Shown in pieces: positions 8,134-16,701 of a stretch of 64,000 nt of DNA. A program made the translations under genes and the position numbers. The notes below the pieces were generated by a model. It had not been told where the DNA came from and did no database searches. It worked only from the letters and a program-made list of their open reading frames with translations. The first letter of the stretch is position 1. Every line of letters begins with the position of its first letter. Origin of the DNA: Pedobacter sp. PAMC26386 (GTDB taxonomy: Bacteria > Bacteroidota > Bacteroidia > Sphingobacteriales > Sphingobacteriaceae); contig CP060294.1 in the NCBI GenBank assembly GCA_014302835.1, positions 3,435,067 to 3,499,066 of the forward strand. The letters are read 5' to 3'.

Positions 8134-8797
8134 CAGAGTTTTTTTTGATCACATTGCCCCACGATATTTCACCAAGATAAACACTATCGGAAATGATTTT
8201 ACAGTTATTAGAAATGAATGAAAGATAGATATGTGCATTTTTCATGGTACGATTTCTGTCCAGTTTAAAAGTATATTTCCCTTCAAATCTCCGTACCTCC
8301 GATGTAAAAATTCTTGCTTTAATTGTTTTTCCATCGGGGAAATAAGCTAATACCAACACCTGATCATTTTTATGCATTCCCGCCCCGGCAATCTCCGTAT
8401 CCCAGGTTAATTTTAGTCCATTGGTTACCTTTTCTGCTTTAGCTTCTTTAATAACCGCCATCTTCCCCTTGGTTACTAATACCTTTGCAAAGTCTATAGC
8501 GATATCAGGGTATTTCCCAGTAAACTGATTGAAGTTTTGCGTCATGGCCTTATTGAACTCGTTCTGATTTGTTCCCCTGGCCTCCAGCTCAAAACCAATT
8601 CTAATCATAGCCCCGATATGCTGAAAAAACTTATTCATTTTTTTCATGACCAGACGTGTAGTCAATTGTTCAGTTGTCGGCTTTTTATGCGAAATTCCAA
8701 TACCCCGTCCTACCGTTTGATTTCCCAGTGGGTAGATTGTAATATTTCCTATTTTGCCCTTAAATGATCCTAAAATACTATTTGTAAGAATTGCCAT
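8126..8797 (-). CDS. DUF6266 family protein
   Basis: 223 aa beginning MAILTNSILGSFKGKIGNIT with R-x-x-G/KPTTEQL in the first 50 residues, the signature region of DUF6266 proteins that occur in many copies in Pedobacter-type genomes. There is no signal peptide or obvious catalytic motif. The C-terminal half looks like a beta-sandwich (KLTWDTEIAGAGMHKNDQVLVLAYFPDG). The function of the family is unknown. The large palindromic element at 9005-9136 lies about 200 bp upstream of its start. Its 3' end overlaps that of the SDR gene. Confidence 0.85.
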   Translation of the reverse strand: MAILTNSILGSFKGKIGNITIYPLGNQTVGRGIGISHKKPTTEQLTTRLVMKKMNKFFQHIGAMIRIGFELEARGTNQNEFNKAMTQNFNQFTGKYPDIAIDFAKVLVTKGKMAVIKEAKAEKVTNGLKLTWDTEIAGAGMHKNDQVLVLAYFPDGKTIKARIFTSEVRRFEGKYTFKLDRNRTMKNAHIYLSFISNNCKIISDSVYLGEISWGNVIKKNSVK

Positions 8798-9004
8798 GTC
8801 TTTTGGTTCAGATGAATAATTCAGTTAATATGAATGAGGGTTGCGCTGTTTAACCATAAATAAACAATTACAAAAATCGAATCACAAAAACAAGTTAGTT
8901 AAATAATTTTATTAATCCATATTTATTTATGTTAATATTTTATTAAACAACCCAATTAAATTATACGTCTTTATCTTCATAACTAATCTTGTTAAACAGC
9001 GTAA
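8798..9004. other. AT-rich intergenic stretch without gene
   Basis: Upstream region of the DUF6266 gene. It is very AT-rich, especially 8885-8960, where runs of TTAATATTTTATTAA type occur. It presumably holds the DUF6266 promoter. I see no reading frame, RNA gene or clear promoter box. Confidence 0.4.
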
Positions 9005-9136
9005 GAAAACCCTGCTGAAAAAGCCTTTAAATGGCCTAAAAAGGACATTGGAAGGGGGTTGGAAGGCCCCGGGTCCTATCAAGGTCCTTCCAACCCCCTT
9101 CCAACCTCCTCTCAATGTCCTTTCAATAGGGTTTTC
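9005..9136. repeat. Large palindrome made of 11-bp units
   Basis: Three nested arm pairs can be read: GAAAACCCT (9005-9013) with AGGGTTTTC (9128-9136); AAAGGACATTG (9040-9050) with CAATGTCCTTT (9113-9123); GAAGGGGGTTGGAAGG (9051-9066) with CCTTCCAACCCCCTTC (9086-9101). The right arm also reads as consecutive 11-mers: CCTTCCAACCC, CCTTCCAACCT, CCTCTCAATGT, CCTTTCAATAG. One 11-nt unit (9102-9112) is unpaired, as if a unit had been gained. Possible readings are a non-autonomous repetitive element, a structured RNA leader of the DUF6266 gene, or a protein-binding array. Confidence 0.65.
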
Positions 9137-9457
9137 TCCCGCTTTTGATTAGCCTGTTTTACGTCTAACCTCAAGCTGTTACTCCTTCACCTGATTTGAA
9201 TAACCCCAAAAATTACCCACACAATACACCACTGTATATCAATTACTTAACATATTTATCAACAATTATTGTGAATAACTACCATTCTGATACCCAAACA
9301 GATACCCAGACAAGTGCTTAATCCTCAAACTCAATTACGTTATCAACACCTATCCACATTAAAAACCGCATAACTAACAGCTTTTCAACAGACAATGTGC
9401 ATAAACCTGTTAAAGCCATGAAAAAACGTTATTTTGCATCCAATTAATATCTCATTT
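9137..9457. other. Gene-free G-poor region with DnaA-box-like cluster (candidate origin or DnaA-regulated region)
   Basis: No convincing gene. Perfect TTATNCACA matches occur on the minus strand at 9270-9278 and 9396-9404. Near matches are TTACCCACA (9213-9221), TTATCAACA (9256-9264 and 9340-9348), CTATCCACA (9350-9358) and TTTTCAACA (9382-9390). A 12-bp direct repeat, GATACCCAAACA/GATACCCAGACA, lies at 9289-9312. The plus strand is markedly A/C/T-rich and G-poor and the flanking genes diverge. The pattern fits a replication origin or a DnaA-controlled promoter region. Sequence alone cannot decide. Confidence 0.4.
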
Positions 9458-10234
9458 ATGAATGGATACGCTTTAATAACCGGTGCAAGCAAAGGAATAG
9501 GCAAATCTATCGCTTTATCACTTGCCCACTCCGGCTATCATTTATTACTCGTTGCACGTTCAGAAGATGACCTTCAGCTGCTTTCACAAAGCATAGCCGA
9601 AATACATAAAGTACAAGTCTATTATTTAGCTGTTGATCTTTCTGATCACAAAGCCGCCACCCAGGTTACCACCTGGTGTACCCACATAACACCCAACCTG
9701 TCTATCCTCATCAATAATGCTGGATATGGTTTATGGGGTAATTTTGACGAACTCAAAATCCAGGAACAAATGAATATGTTAAAGCTAAATATAGATGCAG
9801 TTGTAGAATTGACTCACCGGCTTTTACCTGTTTTGAAACAACAAAAACAAGCATATATCTTAAATGTATCCAGTACCGCTGCCTATCAGGCTGTACCCAC
9901 ATTAGCAATATACGCAGCCAGTAAGTCATTTATTCTTTCTTATAGCCGGGCGTTACGTCATGAATTGAAAGACGGTCCTGTTTCTGTCAGCTGTCTGTGT
10001 CCAGGTCCTACCGCCACAGGGTTTTCAAGTCGTGCAGGAATGGATGCATTGGCTGAGCTAGCAGAAAAATTCAATATGACCCCAGAAAATGTGGCAGAAA
10101 CAGGCCTAAAAGCTATGTTCAGAAAGAAAGCAGAAATCGTTCCGGGCTTTTTAAATAAGCTCTCCGTATTTACTGCCGGACTACTACCTAAGTCACTGAT
10201 TGAAAGCATAACAGCCAGCTTGTACAAACAATAA
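9458..10234 (+). CDS. SDR family oxidoreductase
   Basis: The start at 9458 (MNGYALITGASKGIG) places the TGxxxGIG cofactor motif at the normal distance from the N-terminus; the frame runs 24 nt further up without an ATG. NNAGYG, the catalytic Ser in LNVSSTA and YAASKSF (YxxxK) complete a canonical classical SDR active site. The C-terminal region (KKAEIVPGFLNKLSVFTAGLLPKSL) matches the DltE/YqjQ-like group of membrane-associated SDRs. Substrate unknown. It reads away from the DnaA-box-rich region. Confidence 0.92.
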   Translation: MNGYALITGASKGIGKSIALSLAHSGYHLLLVARSEDDLQLLSQSIAEIHKVQVYYLAVDLSDHKAATQVTTWCTHITPNLSILINNAGYGLWGNFDELKIQEQMNMLKLNIDAVVELTHRLLPVLKQQKQAYILNVSSTAAYQAVPTLAIYAASKSFILSYSRALRHELKDGPVSVSCLCPGPTATGFSSRAGMDALAELAEKFNMTPENVAETGLKAMFRKKAEIVPGFLNKLSVFTAGLLPKSLIESITASLYKQ

Positions 10235-10285
10235 AAAAGAATTCAGATTTATTTTCAAATAAATTTTTTAAACGGAATATTTTCC

Positions 10286-10293
10286 TACATTTG
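10286..10293 (+). promoter_or_regulatory. Bacteroidota -7 promoter box for the cysteine-peptide leader
   Basis: TACATTTG is an exact TAnnTTTG -7 element. A transcript starting about 6-7 nt later would begin inside the adjacent dyad and carry the leader peptide frame after a UTR of roughly 27 nt. I see no convincing -33 TTTG. Confidence 0.6.
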
Positions 10294-10295
10294 CA

Positions 10296-10318
10296 ATGTA
10301 TACTAAATTAGTATACAT
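10296..10318. promoter_or_regulatory. Operator-like perfect dyad at a transcription start
   Basis: Perfect 10-bp arms ATGTATACTA and TAGTATACAT flank AAT. The dyad immediately follows the -7 box and would cover the transcription start, the classical position for a repressor. The TACTAA-ATTAGTA core recalls dyads bound by Rrf2-type regulators, but that assignment is only inference. Confidence 0.6.
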
Positions 10319-10326
10319 TATTACAC

Positions 10327-10413
10327 ATGAACAAGAACAACCATATTCATCACGCATACAAAATGCGAATGCCCTTATCTGAAAGGGCAGGTTGTTGCTA
10401 TTGTTGTTGTTAA
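10327..10413 (+). CDS. Cysteine-rich leader peptide (28 aa) in a structured leader
   Basis: ATG at 10327, stop TAA at 10411. The peptide ends GCCYCCC, encoded by TGT TGC TAT TGT TGT TGT directly before the stop. Such Cys-codon runs are the hallmark of cysteine-sensing leader peptides; polycysteine upstream frames are known in mycobacteria. The leader can fold as a three-way junction: outer stem AACAACC (10336-10342) with GGTTGTT (10390-10396), enclosing hairpins CGCAT/ATGCG (10353-10367) and GCCCTT/AAGGGC (10371-10388). A ribosome stalled on the Cys codons would break the outer stem. The downstream gene is a 2-oxoglutarate dioxygenase, so sulfur-responsive control is inferred. Confidence 0.65.
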   Translation: MNKNNHIHHAYKMRMPLSERAGCCYCCC

Positions 10414-10512
10414 ATCTCTGAGATTTCCTATTGATTAATAACCTGTAGAACCTGCAAAACCAAGCGGCAGGATTGCTATATCCTAAATTTTCAACTCTTA
10501 AACCTATTCGTT

Positions 10513-11319
10513 ATGAACCCTAATTACAGCAGATTCACCTTAGGTGAGACTATAACAGACGAACAAAATGCCTTTTTTAATAAAAATGGTTTTATTCATT
10601 TTAAAAACTTCATCAAACCAGAAACGGTAAATGATATCATTCAAGCTTCTATAAAAGTACAGCAGGACTGGATCGAGCAAAAAAGAGTTAAAGTAAATGG
10701 GATACCTGTTAAATACGGTAAAGATCTGGATGGCTCAGCTATTGTACAGCGCTTTGCATTCTTAAATCAACATCATCCCCTATTTGAAGAATTGACACAG
10801 GATCCGCGTTTCGAGGTTTTGTTAAAGCTAATTGACCCGGGAGCCAGATTAGGTACTGGAGAAAAAGACGGGATGGTTCTAAATCATTATGTAAATGGCC
10901 CGGAAAGCAAGTTTACACAGATGGGATGGCATACAGATGGTTTACGCGATATATTTCATGGACAAAAACTAAATCCAATGCTGAATGTGGGGATACATCT
11001 GAGCTCATTGCAACCTGAAAATGGAGGCTTAAGAGTTCTTCCAGGCACACACAAGCAAAGTTTATATCATATGTTATTCCGCAAAAAATATTTCCTGGAT
11101 AACAAAGCTGATTTAAAGGAAGTAGCCATTGTACCACAGGCCGGCGATCTGACCATTCATGATGGCCGCTTATGGCATCGCGTGGCACAATCTTCTGTAA
11201 CCGGAGAGGAAAGCCGCAGACGTGTAATCTACCTGCCAATTATTGCGGGTAAATATGAGCCTAAACATGAAAACAGTCCTACTGCATTTTACCAGCGGTT
11301 TGCTAAACTGGTTAAATAA
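10513..11319 (+). CDS. Phytanoyl-CoA dioxygenase (PhyH) family protein
   Basis: 268 aa, a normal length for bacterial PhyH-like Fe(II)/2-oxoglutarate dioxygenases. The metal triad is visible: HTD in MGWHTDGLRDIF and the distal His in DGRLWHRV. The Arg in EESRRRVI is placed to bind 2-oxoglutarate. LRVLPGTHKQS is the usual LPGSH-type motif. The family oxidises varied small molecules. The substrate is unknown here, but the cysteine-peptide leader 100 nt upstream suggests use of an organosulfur compound or another link to sulfur supply. A terminator follows at 11402. Confidence 0.9.
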   Translation: MNPNYSRFTLGETITDEQNAFFNKNGFIHFKNFIKPETVNDIIQASIKVQQDWIEQKRVKVNGIPVKYGKDLDGSAIVQRFAFLNQHHPLFEELTQDPRFEVLLKLIDPGARLGTGEKDGMVLNHYVNGPESKFTQMGWHTDGLRDIFHGQKLNPMLNVGIHLSSLQPENGGLRVLPGTHKQSLYHMLFRKKYFLDNKADLKEVAIVPQAGDLTIHDGRLWHRVAQSSVTGEESRRRVIYLPIIAGKYEPKHENSPTAFYQRFAKLVK

Positions 11320-11401
11320 GTGAATATGCTGATCGCTTTAACTATAGGCTACCTGATACGTTCGGGAAAATGGCCTGCCCTGCAAAAATTCATTTCCATA
11401 A

Positions 11402-11432
11402 AAAAGCCCGCAAACTAGTGTTGCAGGCTTTT
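11402..11432 (+). terminator. Rho-independent terminator
   Basis: AAAAGCCCGCAA and TTGCAGGCTTTT pair with a single internal mismatch around an ACTAGTG-type loop. The arm itself supplies the T-run. It lies between the dioxygenase gene and the convergent SusD gene. Confidence 0.8.
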
Positions 11433-11455
11433 ACTTTATTGCCAATAAGGTCTTT

Positions 11456-12820
11456 CTAATTTCCCCAGTTCACTTCTGCCAATGGTCTGGGCATGCTATC
11501 AAAAATAGTTTGCCCAGACTGGTCAAGTGGCAACTGATTGAGACGACCATAGCGCCGCATATCAACCCACCGGTGTCCTTCGTAAAACAAAGAGTATCTC
11601 CGCTGTTTCAAAAGTTCATCAATTAAGGCGGTTTTATTGATAGAACCGGAATATACCGGAAGATTCCCCGCCTGGGTCCGTATCATATTAAGCGCCTGCA
11701 CAGCATTTGAGAGTTGCCCCAACTGCATCATACACTCCGCATAAATTAAGACTAACTCTTCGTTACGGATAATCGATACCGGAGTTAGGTTGGTAGGATA
11801 TAAATTTACATCAGACGAACCAGTGATTCCTACCAGATTTATTGCCGAGCTGCGTAGCACAACTTTATTCAAACGCATATCTCCCTGCTCTGCATCTGTG
11901 ATAAAGGAATTATTTGCAACCACCGATACTGCACTATTCAGCGGTTGATAAAGCGGATTTAGTACATCGGGTGCCACACCCCAGTTCAACACTGGTCCAG
12001 TTGACAGCGGCCCATCAATTTTGAAATAAGAAGCATTTAAATTAGCCAGCGCACCTGTCCAATCTTGCTGGTAAATAGCCACACGTGCAGCAATCGCACG
12101 GTTGAATTGAAGAAATGTCAACGGCGTATCAAAACCTGCAAAACCAGAGGGCACATTGAACATGAAAGTATCTCCTGCTTGTTTTAGCTGCGCACTCGCA
12201 TTATCAAGTAATTCTTTGATGACAGTAAGACCAGCATCATAAGAAACAAAAGGTCCGGGTTTCAAATAATTCGTCAGATCGGTACGTATCCCATTTTTTC
12301 CCTGCATATTTAAAATATGCAGCATTTCAAATGCTATAATTGTATTGGAAAAACCCTGAATGCCTAGTTTTTCCCGATTGTTAATGGAACTCGTATTTAA
12401 GGCAGATTGCTGCAAAATAGCGGCAGTTTGTCTGGCACTGCTAAAGGAAAAATAATATCCGTTATAAAAAGCACCAGGGTCGAGTGTACCATTCAGACCC
12501 GCCAGCTCATTTACCCACCTCGTTTCTGATTGATTGACTACATATACTTCGCGGCCTAGTGTTCCCACGACCTTGCAATAAGACTCATAGGAACTGGTTC
12601 CGTTTCCAGGACTCGTGTTGTATCCTGTACGCATGGCCGAAAATGTTCCGGTAGCTAATTGTATAATTTGACTACGGGTTGCATTCTTTAACACCGTTGA
12701 TAATTCAGCACCATTAGGATTTGAGAATTCTGGATTATCGATGATTTTTTTACAGGAGAAAGTCAGCGACAAAATTGCTATTCCTGCTATCGTAAACACT
12801 TTATTTTTAATACGTGTCAT
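11456..12820 (-). CDS. SusD/RagB-family outer-membrane lipoprotein
   Basis: 454 aa with a lipoprotein signal peptide (IAGIAILSLTFSCKK; the Cys is the lipidation site). Helical TPR-type regions follow, and the C-terminal third has the SusD pattern YAECMMQLGQLSNAVQALNMIR and RRYSLFYEGHRWVDMRRYGR. SusD proteins sit on the cell surface and hand ligands to the paired SusC channel. The gene lies 32 nt downstream of susC in one operon. The cargo is unknown. No glycosidase, sulfatase or peptidase accompanies the pair, so this is not a standard polysaccharide-utilisation locus. Confidence 0.93.
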   Translation of the reverse strand: MTRIKNKVFTIAGIAILSLTFSCKKIIDNPEFSNPNGAELSTVLKNATRSQIIQLATGTFSAMRTGYNTSPGNGTSSYESYCKVVGTLGREVYVVNQSETRWVNELAGLNGTLDPGAFYNGYYFSFSSARQTAAILQQSALNTSSINNREKLGIQGFSNTIIAFEMLHILNMQGKNGIRTDLTNYLKPGPFVSYDAGLTVIKELLDNASAQLKQAGDTFMFNVPSGFAGFDTPLTFLQFNRAIAARVAIYQQDWTGALANLNASYFKIDGPLSTGPVLNWGVAPDVLNPLYQPLNSAVSVVANNSFITDAEQGDMRLNKVVLRSSAINLVGITGSSDVNLYPTNLTPVSIIRNEELVLIYAECMMQLGQLSNAVQALNMIRTQAGNLPVYSGSINKTALIDELLKQRRYSLFYEGHRWVDMRRYGRLNQLPLDQSGQTIFDSMPRPLAEVNWGN

Positions 12821-12852
12821 AATTAAATTTTTGAATTAAAGTAAACAGGTAA

Positions 12853-15800
12853 TTAGAAGTCAATTCCAAGATGAAACATAAACCTTCTAGTATAGGGTGC
12901 GCTTACGATATCGTAATTACTACCAACTGAAGTCTGTCCAAAAGCAGAGACTTCAGGATCTAAACCGGTATATTTAGTGATGGTAAACAGGTTGTTACCA
13001 GACACGCCAATCTTTAATCCCTTAATGTTATTACCAAAAAGTCTTTGTAAATGTGCTTTGTCAACAGTATAATTAAGCGCCGCCTCTCTCAGTTTAAGAT
13101 AGCTGGCAGATTCGATAAAATAACCTGCATTAAGGCCAATTTGTCTGGCCAGACCAGTAGGAATTGCGGGGCCAGGGATTGTATTTCCTGTGGCATCAAA
13201 ATGTGTTGGCACCATCCAATCGGGACTCTGACCTCCCTGATCAAGCTGAAACCTGGTAAAATTACTTACATAACTTTTGTAGCTCCAGTGCAGTAAAAAT
13301 GAAAATTCGAAGTGTTGGAGAAAATCTATTTTATTATAACTAGTCAGTTGAAATTTGGGCTGGGCATCACCATATTTTGTTAAGGAACCATCTGGTTTTA
13401 CCGGAGTTCCAACAAACAAAGTTGGAGATTGGCCTACTCTAAGCTCATTAAATCCATAAAGTGCGCCTAGGTTTGGACCGGCCGCAGATGGTGGAATAAT
13501 CAACCGCGTAATCTTACTTCTGTTAAACCAGTAATTAAATACAGTATTCCATCTGAAATTTGGCTGGCTAACTGGTGTAGCACCCAAAGATATCTCAAGC
13601 CCCTTGTTTTGCAAATCTCCAATCGGATAACCGGTAATACTCGAATAACCAACAGATGGAGCAAGTGTAAAAGGCTGCAATAAGTTTTTCACTTTTTTAT
13701 CATATAAGGTTACCTCCAGCGTAAGCAGGTTATGGAAGAAACCCATATCTACACCATATTCAATTTCACTAGCTATTTCGTACTTAATTTTATCATGACC
13801 AATAGTTACCGGTGCTGTAACTCCTAAATTATTCTGGTAAACAATTGGGTTTAATTGGCTGAAGTTACTACCAAATGCCGCCGGGCCGCCTGTCTGACCA
13901 TAAGCCACCCGCAGTTTAAGTTGATTAACTGCTTTGAGATTCCAGAAATCAAATTTTGTCAGATTGACAGCCAATGCACCTTTTGGAAATGGGTAAAAAG
14001 TATTATACGCTGTATTAGTTGTATTTTTATCGATTCTTAAAGCTGCCGTAGCAATTACCCGGTCTCTCCAGTTCAGCTCATGTTGCAAAAATGCACCTGT
14101 ATTAATGATTTGCTGGAAGTAACTATAGTTTGAACGGACAGCTGCATTAACGGGATTGACCTGTCCTGTTTCCAGCCCCTCACCCTGTACTGCATGAACT
14201 GCCAGATTCTGGTTGAAGCGAACCAAAACAGCCGATGTTTTATTGGTAAAATTTCCCCCTTCAAATGTATTGACTAACGCGAATTGAAAATTGGTATTGA
14301 TGTTCCTGTTATTTGTAAATCTGGACGCTCCAGGATAACCACTGACTGCATTAACTTGCGATTGCGCATCATCCGGTGCATAAAGCTCAGCTTCAGTTAG
14401 TAAATAGTCAAGTCCAGCCTGGAAGCTTGCTTTTAACTGATGATGGTCATTTTTGAGGATAGCATAGTTCGTCGTGAAAGATTCGATAAAACGATTGGTC
14501 GTTTCTCTGTTAATAAAATTATCAATTACATGAAAAGGATTTTCTGCATAATAAGGATTTACAGGATAAGTCCCATCAGCAATGCGGTGTATCTGTGCGT
14601 AAGAAGGCAGTGAGGTTAGATTTGTACCAATATCTACCCCATTGTTGTCATTATTCTCCCATCCTCTATTGGTCACATTGTTAATGTAATTGGAATTAAA
14701 CTGCAGGTCCCATCTCTCATTGATGTTATGGTTGATGTTTGCACGAAGTGTTGCCCGCTTAAAATCTGTGTTTTTAGTCAGACCATCCTCATGATTATAA
14801 CCTCCTGAAATATAGAATTTCGTATTTCCAGCCCCACCCCTAAGACTTAGTTGGCTATAAGTACCTAATGCAGTACGGCCATAGATCTCTTTAGGATAAT
14901 TAAAGATTTTACCCATGGATTTCGCTTGCTTATAAGCGTCAATTTCGGAACTCTGTTGATCAGGATCCTTATAAAATGCTTTTATTTTTGCCTCATCCCA
15001 ACTACCGTAAGGGAGTAGTTTAGTCGCAGAAATAGCAGCAATATCCTGAGTAAAGTTAATTTTTGTTGGGCCATCAAATCCTTTTTTCGTCGTAATAATT
15101 ACCACACCGGCATTGGCTAATGTACCATAGATCGCTGCTGCGCTAGACCCTTTTAAAACTTCTACAGATTCTATATCGGCTGCGTTTATATCTGCCAGAC
15201 GGTTTGCTAAATTATCCTGACCTTTGGAAATACTGTTTGCACCGGTAAATGCATTTGTACCTCTTCCTGCATCAAAACTTGAGTTGTTGAGAATTACTCC
15301 GTCCATAATAAACAGTGGTTGAGAACTGCCGGTGATAGAAGAAATTCCTCTTAATTGCATAGAAACTCCACCACCTGGCGCACCACTCATTTGCGTAACT
15401 GTAGCACCTACAATCTTTCCACTAAATGCGGCGTCAAGCGTTGAAGGTGTAGTTGTTCCGGTGAGACGGGCCGCAGAAAGTGCAACAATTGCGTTTGCGG
15501 CAATGCTTCTCTTCACACTGGTGGCCAGCCCCGATGTGATAATTACTTCTGTTAAAACTTGTCCCGCCGGGTCAAGGATAATATTGAGTGCAGAAGCTGA
15601 TCCAATTTTAAGCTGTTGAGTTTTATATCCGATCAGACTGAAATTGATCACATTTTCTTTTGCAGGTAGCTTCATGCTATAATTACCAGTTGAATCTGAT
15701 GTTGTTCCGGTTTTTGTCCCGATAATACGGATGTTTACACCAGTAAGTATTTCACCCTTTGTAGAGGTTACTATCCCTTTAAGTACGGCTTGTGCAAAAA

Positions 15801-15924
15801 TATCCGACGAACTCAAAAATAATAGTATCAAAGTGGTAGCCAAAACAATTGCTGGCCGCTGATTAGAAGAAATCATTTGAGTAATTTTCCTAAACAGTAA
15901 TTTCGTAATTAGATGTATTTTCAT
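12853..15924 (-). CDS. SusC/RagA-family TonB-dependent outer-membrane transporter
   Basis: The ATG at 15924 (MKIHLITKLLFRK) is taken as the start; a GTG two codons upstream is less likely. A signal peptide ends near IFAQ. A carboxypeptidase-regulatory-like domain follows (AVLKGIVTSTKGEILTGVNI), then the plug with GVSMQLRGISSITGSSQPLF and IMDGVILNN, the SusC hallmark. The C-terminal barrel ends YTRRFMFHLGIDF with the terminal Phe. At 1023 aa it has the normal length. Together with SusD it imports a large nutrient using TonB energy. A 27-codon frame lies 54 nt upstream of the ATG. Confidence 0.95.
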   Translation of the reverse strand: MKIHLITKLLFRKITQMISSNQRPAIVLATTLILLFLSSSDIFAQAVLKGIVTSTKGEILTGVNIRIIGTKTGTTSDSTGNYSMKLPAKENVINFSLIGYKTQQLKIGSASALNIILDPAGQVLTEVIITSGLATSVKRSIAANAIVALSAARLTGTTTPSTLDAAFSGKIVGATVTQMSGAPGGGVSMQLRGISSITGSSQPLFIMDGVILNNSSFDAGRGTNAFTGANSISKGQDNLANRLADINAADIESVEVLKGSSAAAIYGTLANAGVVIITTKKGFDGPTKINFTQDIAAISATKLLPYGSWDEAKIKAFYKDPDQQSSEIDAYKQAKSMGKIFNYPKEIYGRTALGTYSQLSLRGGAGNTKFYISGGYNHEDGLTKNTDFKRATLRANINHNINERWDLQFNSNYINNVTNRGWENNDNNGVDIGTNLTSLPSYAQIHRIADGTYPVNPYYAENPFHVIDNFINRETTNRFIESFTTNYAILKNDHHQLKASFQAGLDYLLTEAELYAPDDAQSQVNAVSGYPGASRFTNNRNINTNFQFALVNTFEGGNFTNKTSAVLVRFNQNLAVHAVQGEGLETGQVNPVNAAVRSNYSYFQQIINTGAFLQHELNWRDRVIATAALRIDKNTTNTAYNTFYPFPKGALAVNLTKFDFWNLKAVNQLKLRVAYGQTGGPAAFGSNFSQLNPIVYQNNLGVTAPVTIGHDKIKYEIASEIEYGVDMGFFHNLLTLEVTLYDKKVKNLLQPFTLAPSVGYSSITGYPIGDLQNKGLEISLGATPVSQPNFRWNTVFNYWFNRSKITRLIIPPSAAGPNLGALYGFNELRVGQSPTLFVGTPVKPDGSLTKYGDAQPKFQLTSYNKIDFLQHFEFSFLLHWSYKSYVSNFTRFQLDQGGQSPDWMVPTHFDATGNTIPGPAIPTGLARQIGLNAGYFIESASYLKLREAALNYTVDKAHLQRLFGNNIKGLKIGVSGNNLFTITKYTGLDPEVSAFGQTSVGSNYDIVSAPYTRRFMFHLGIDF

Positions 15925-16251
15925 ATACACTGGTTAATTTTTTTTAATGAAATAGTTTTGGATAAAAAAGGGGGAGACTAGGCGATAAATATTTTACCGC
16001 AATGGAGGTAACTGGGTTGCTCTGCTTCCATCGTATTTTGTTTAAGTGATAAATCAGACATTCCTTTTGGAATACGGCGCGAAGATAGATTGGCCTTTTT
16101 GCAAGCTCAGTTAGAGGAGAGTTATAAATTTATTATAAATAAATTAGAGGAAAATCGGCGCATATTACCTCCTATACCCTATCGAAGGTAGTTTCACTGA
16201 ACTACTGAGAGAGCATATTGCTTACAAAACCAAAATTAGAAAAGCAGATTG
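15925..16251. other. Upstream region of the SusCD operon; possible 27-aa upstream frame
   Basis: 327 nt without a confident gene. On the minus strand a frame from ATG at 16061 to TAG at 15978-15980 could encode 27 residues (starts MSDLSLKQ, ends GKIFIA) preceded by the purine-rich AAAAGGA. It may be a leader peptide or chance. I see no riboswitch or terminator. Confidence 0.3.
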
Positions 16252-16701
16252 CTAATTGTACCAGTGAATCAGTTGCAGATTGCAGTGAATTCTTGAAAGC
16301 CCATTTGGTTGTACAGCTTCAAGATGCATCTGAATCACGTTTTTATCAATCACACTAAAGGTGACCTTGCGTCTTACTTGTCCCCGATCAGCCAGATTAA
16401 TTTCTTTAGAAACGGAGTTAAGATGCCATGAACCATCGAATTTCTGAAGCTCAGGCCTTTTTTTAGCTGTAAGGTCAAGAAGCTGCTCTTCTAAGACAAA
16501 AGTAGAATCAGCTTTAAAAGTGATAGTGACCAGGAGTTTTATTGTTCCGGTATTACCGGCATGATCTCTTTCGCCAGTTAGAAATCCCCCCCGATATCTG
16601 CCCAATCTAAAAAGAGAGCTCTTTTTATAACGCGCAAGAGATATTGCTGTCAAACTGATTAAGGCTATTACCAGCACAAAATAAAGTATTGTTTTGATCA
16701 T
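16252..16701 (-). CDS. Membrane-anchored hypothetical protein, 149 aa
   Basis: One N-terminal membrane segment (MIKTILYFVLVIALISLTAI) followed by a roughly 125-residue extracytoplasmic domain that looks like a small beta-barrel of lipocalin-like type (TITFKADSTFVLEEQLLDL, FDGSWHLNSVSKEINL, VTFSVIDKNVIQMHLEAV). The FxGxW-like pattern recalls proteins that score folded beta-strands around a ligand pocket, but I do not recognise a named family. Monocistronic by position. Confidence 0.7.
   Translation of the reverse strand: MIKTILYFVLVIALISLTAISLARYKKSSLFRLGRYRGGFLTGERDHAGNTGTIKLLVTITFKADSTFVLEEQLLDLTAKKRPELQKFDGSWHLNSVSKEINLADRGQVRRKVTFSVIDKNVIQMHLEAVQPNGLSRIHCNLQLIHWYN

Noticed and set aside
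8927..9115. 62-codon minus-strand frame through the 11-bp-unit palindrome
   Set aside because: Composition comes from the repeat (Gly/Trp/Phe-rich); no start signal or homology pattern.
11326..11418. 30-codon frame after the dioxygenase gene
   Set aside because: It runs into the terminator stem at 11402, so it is probably non-coding.
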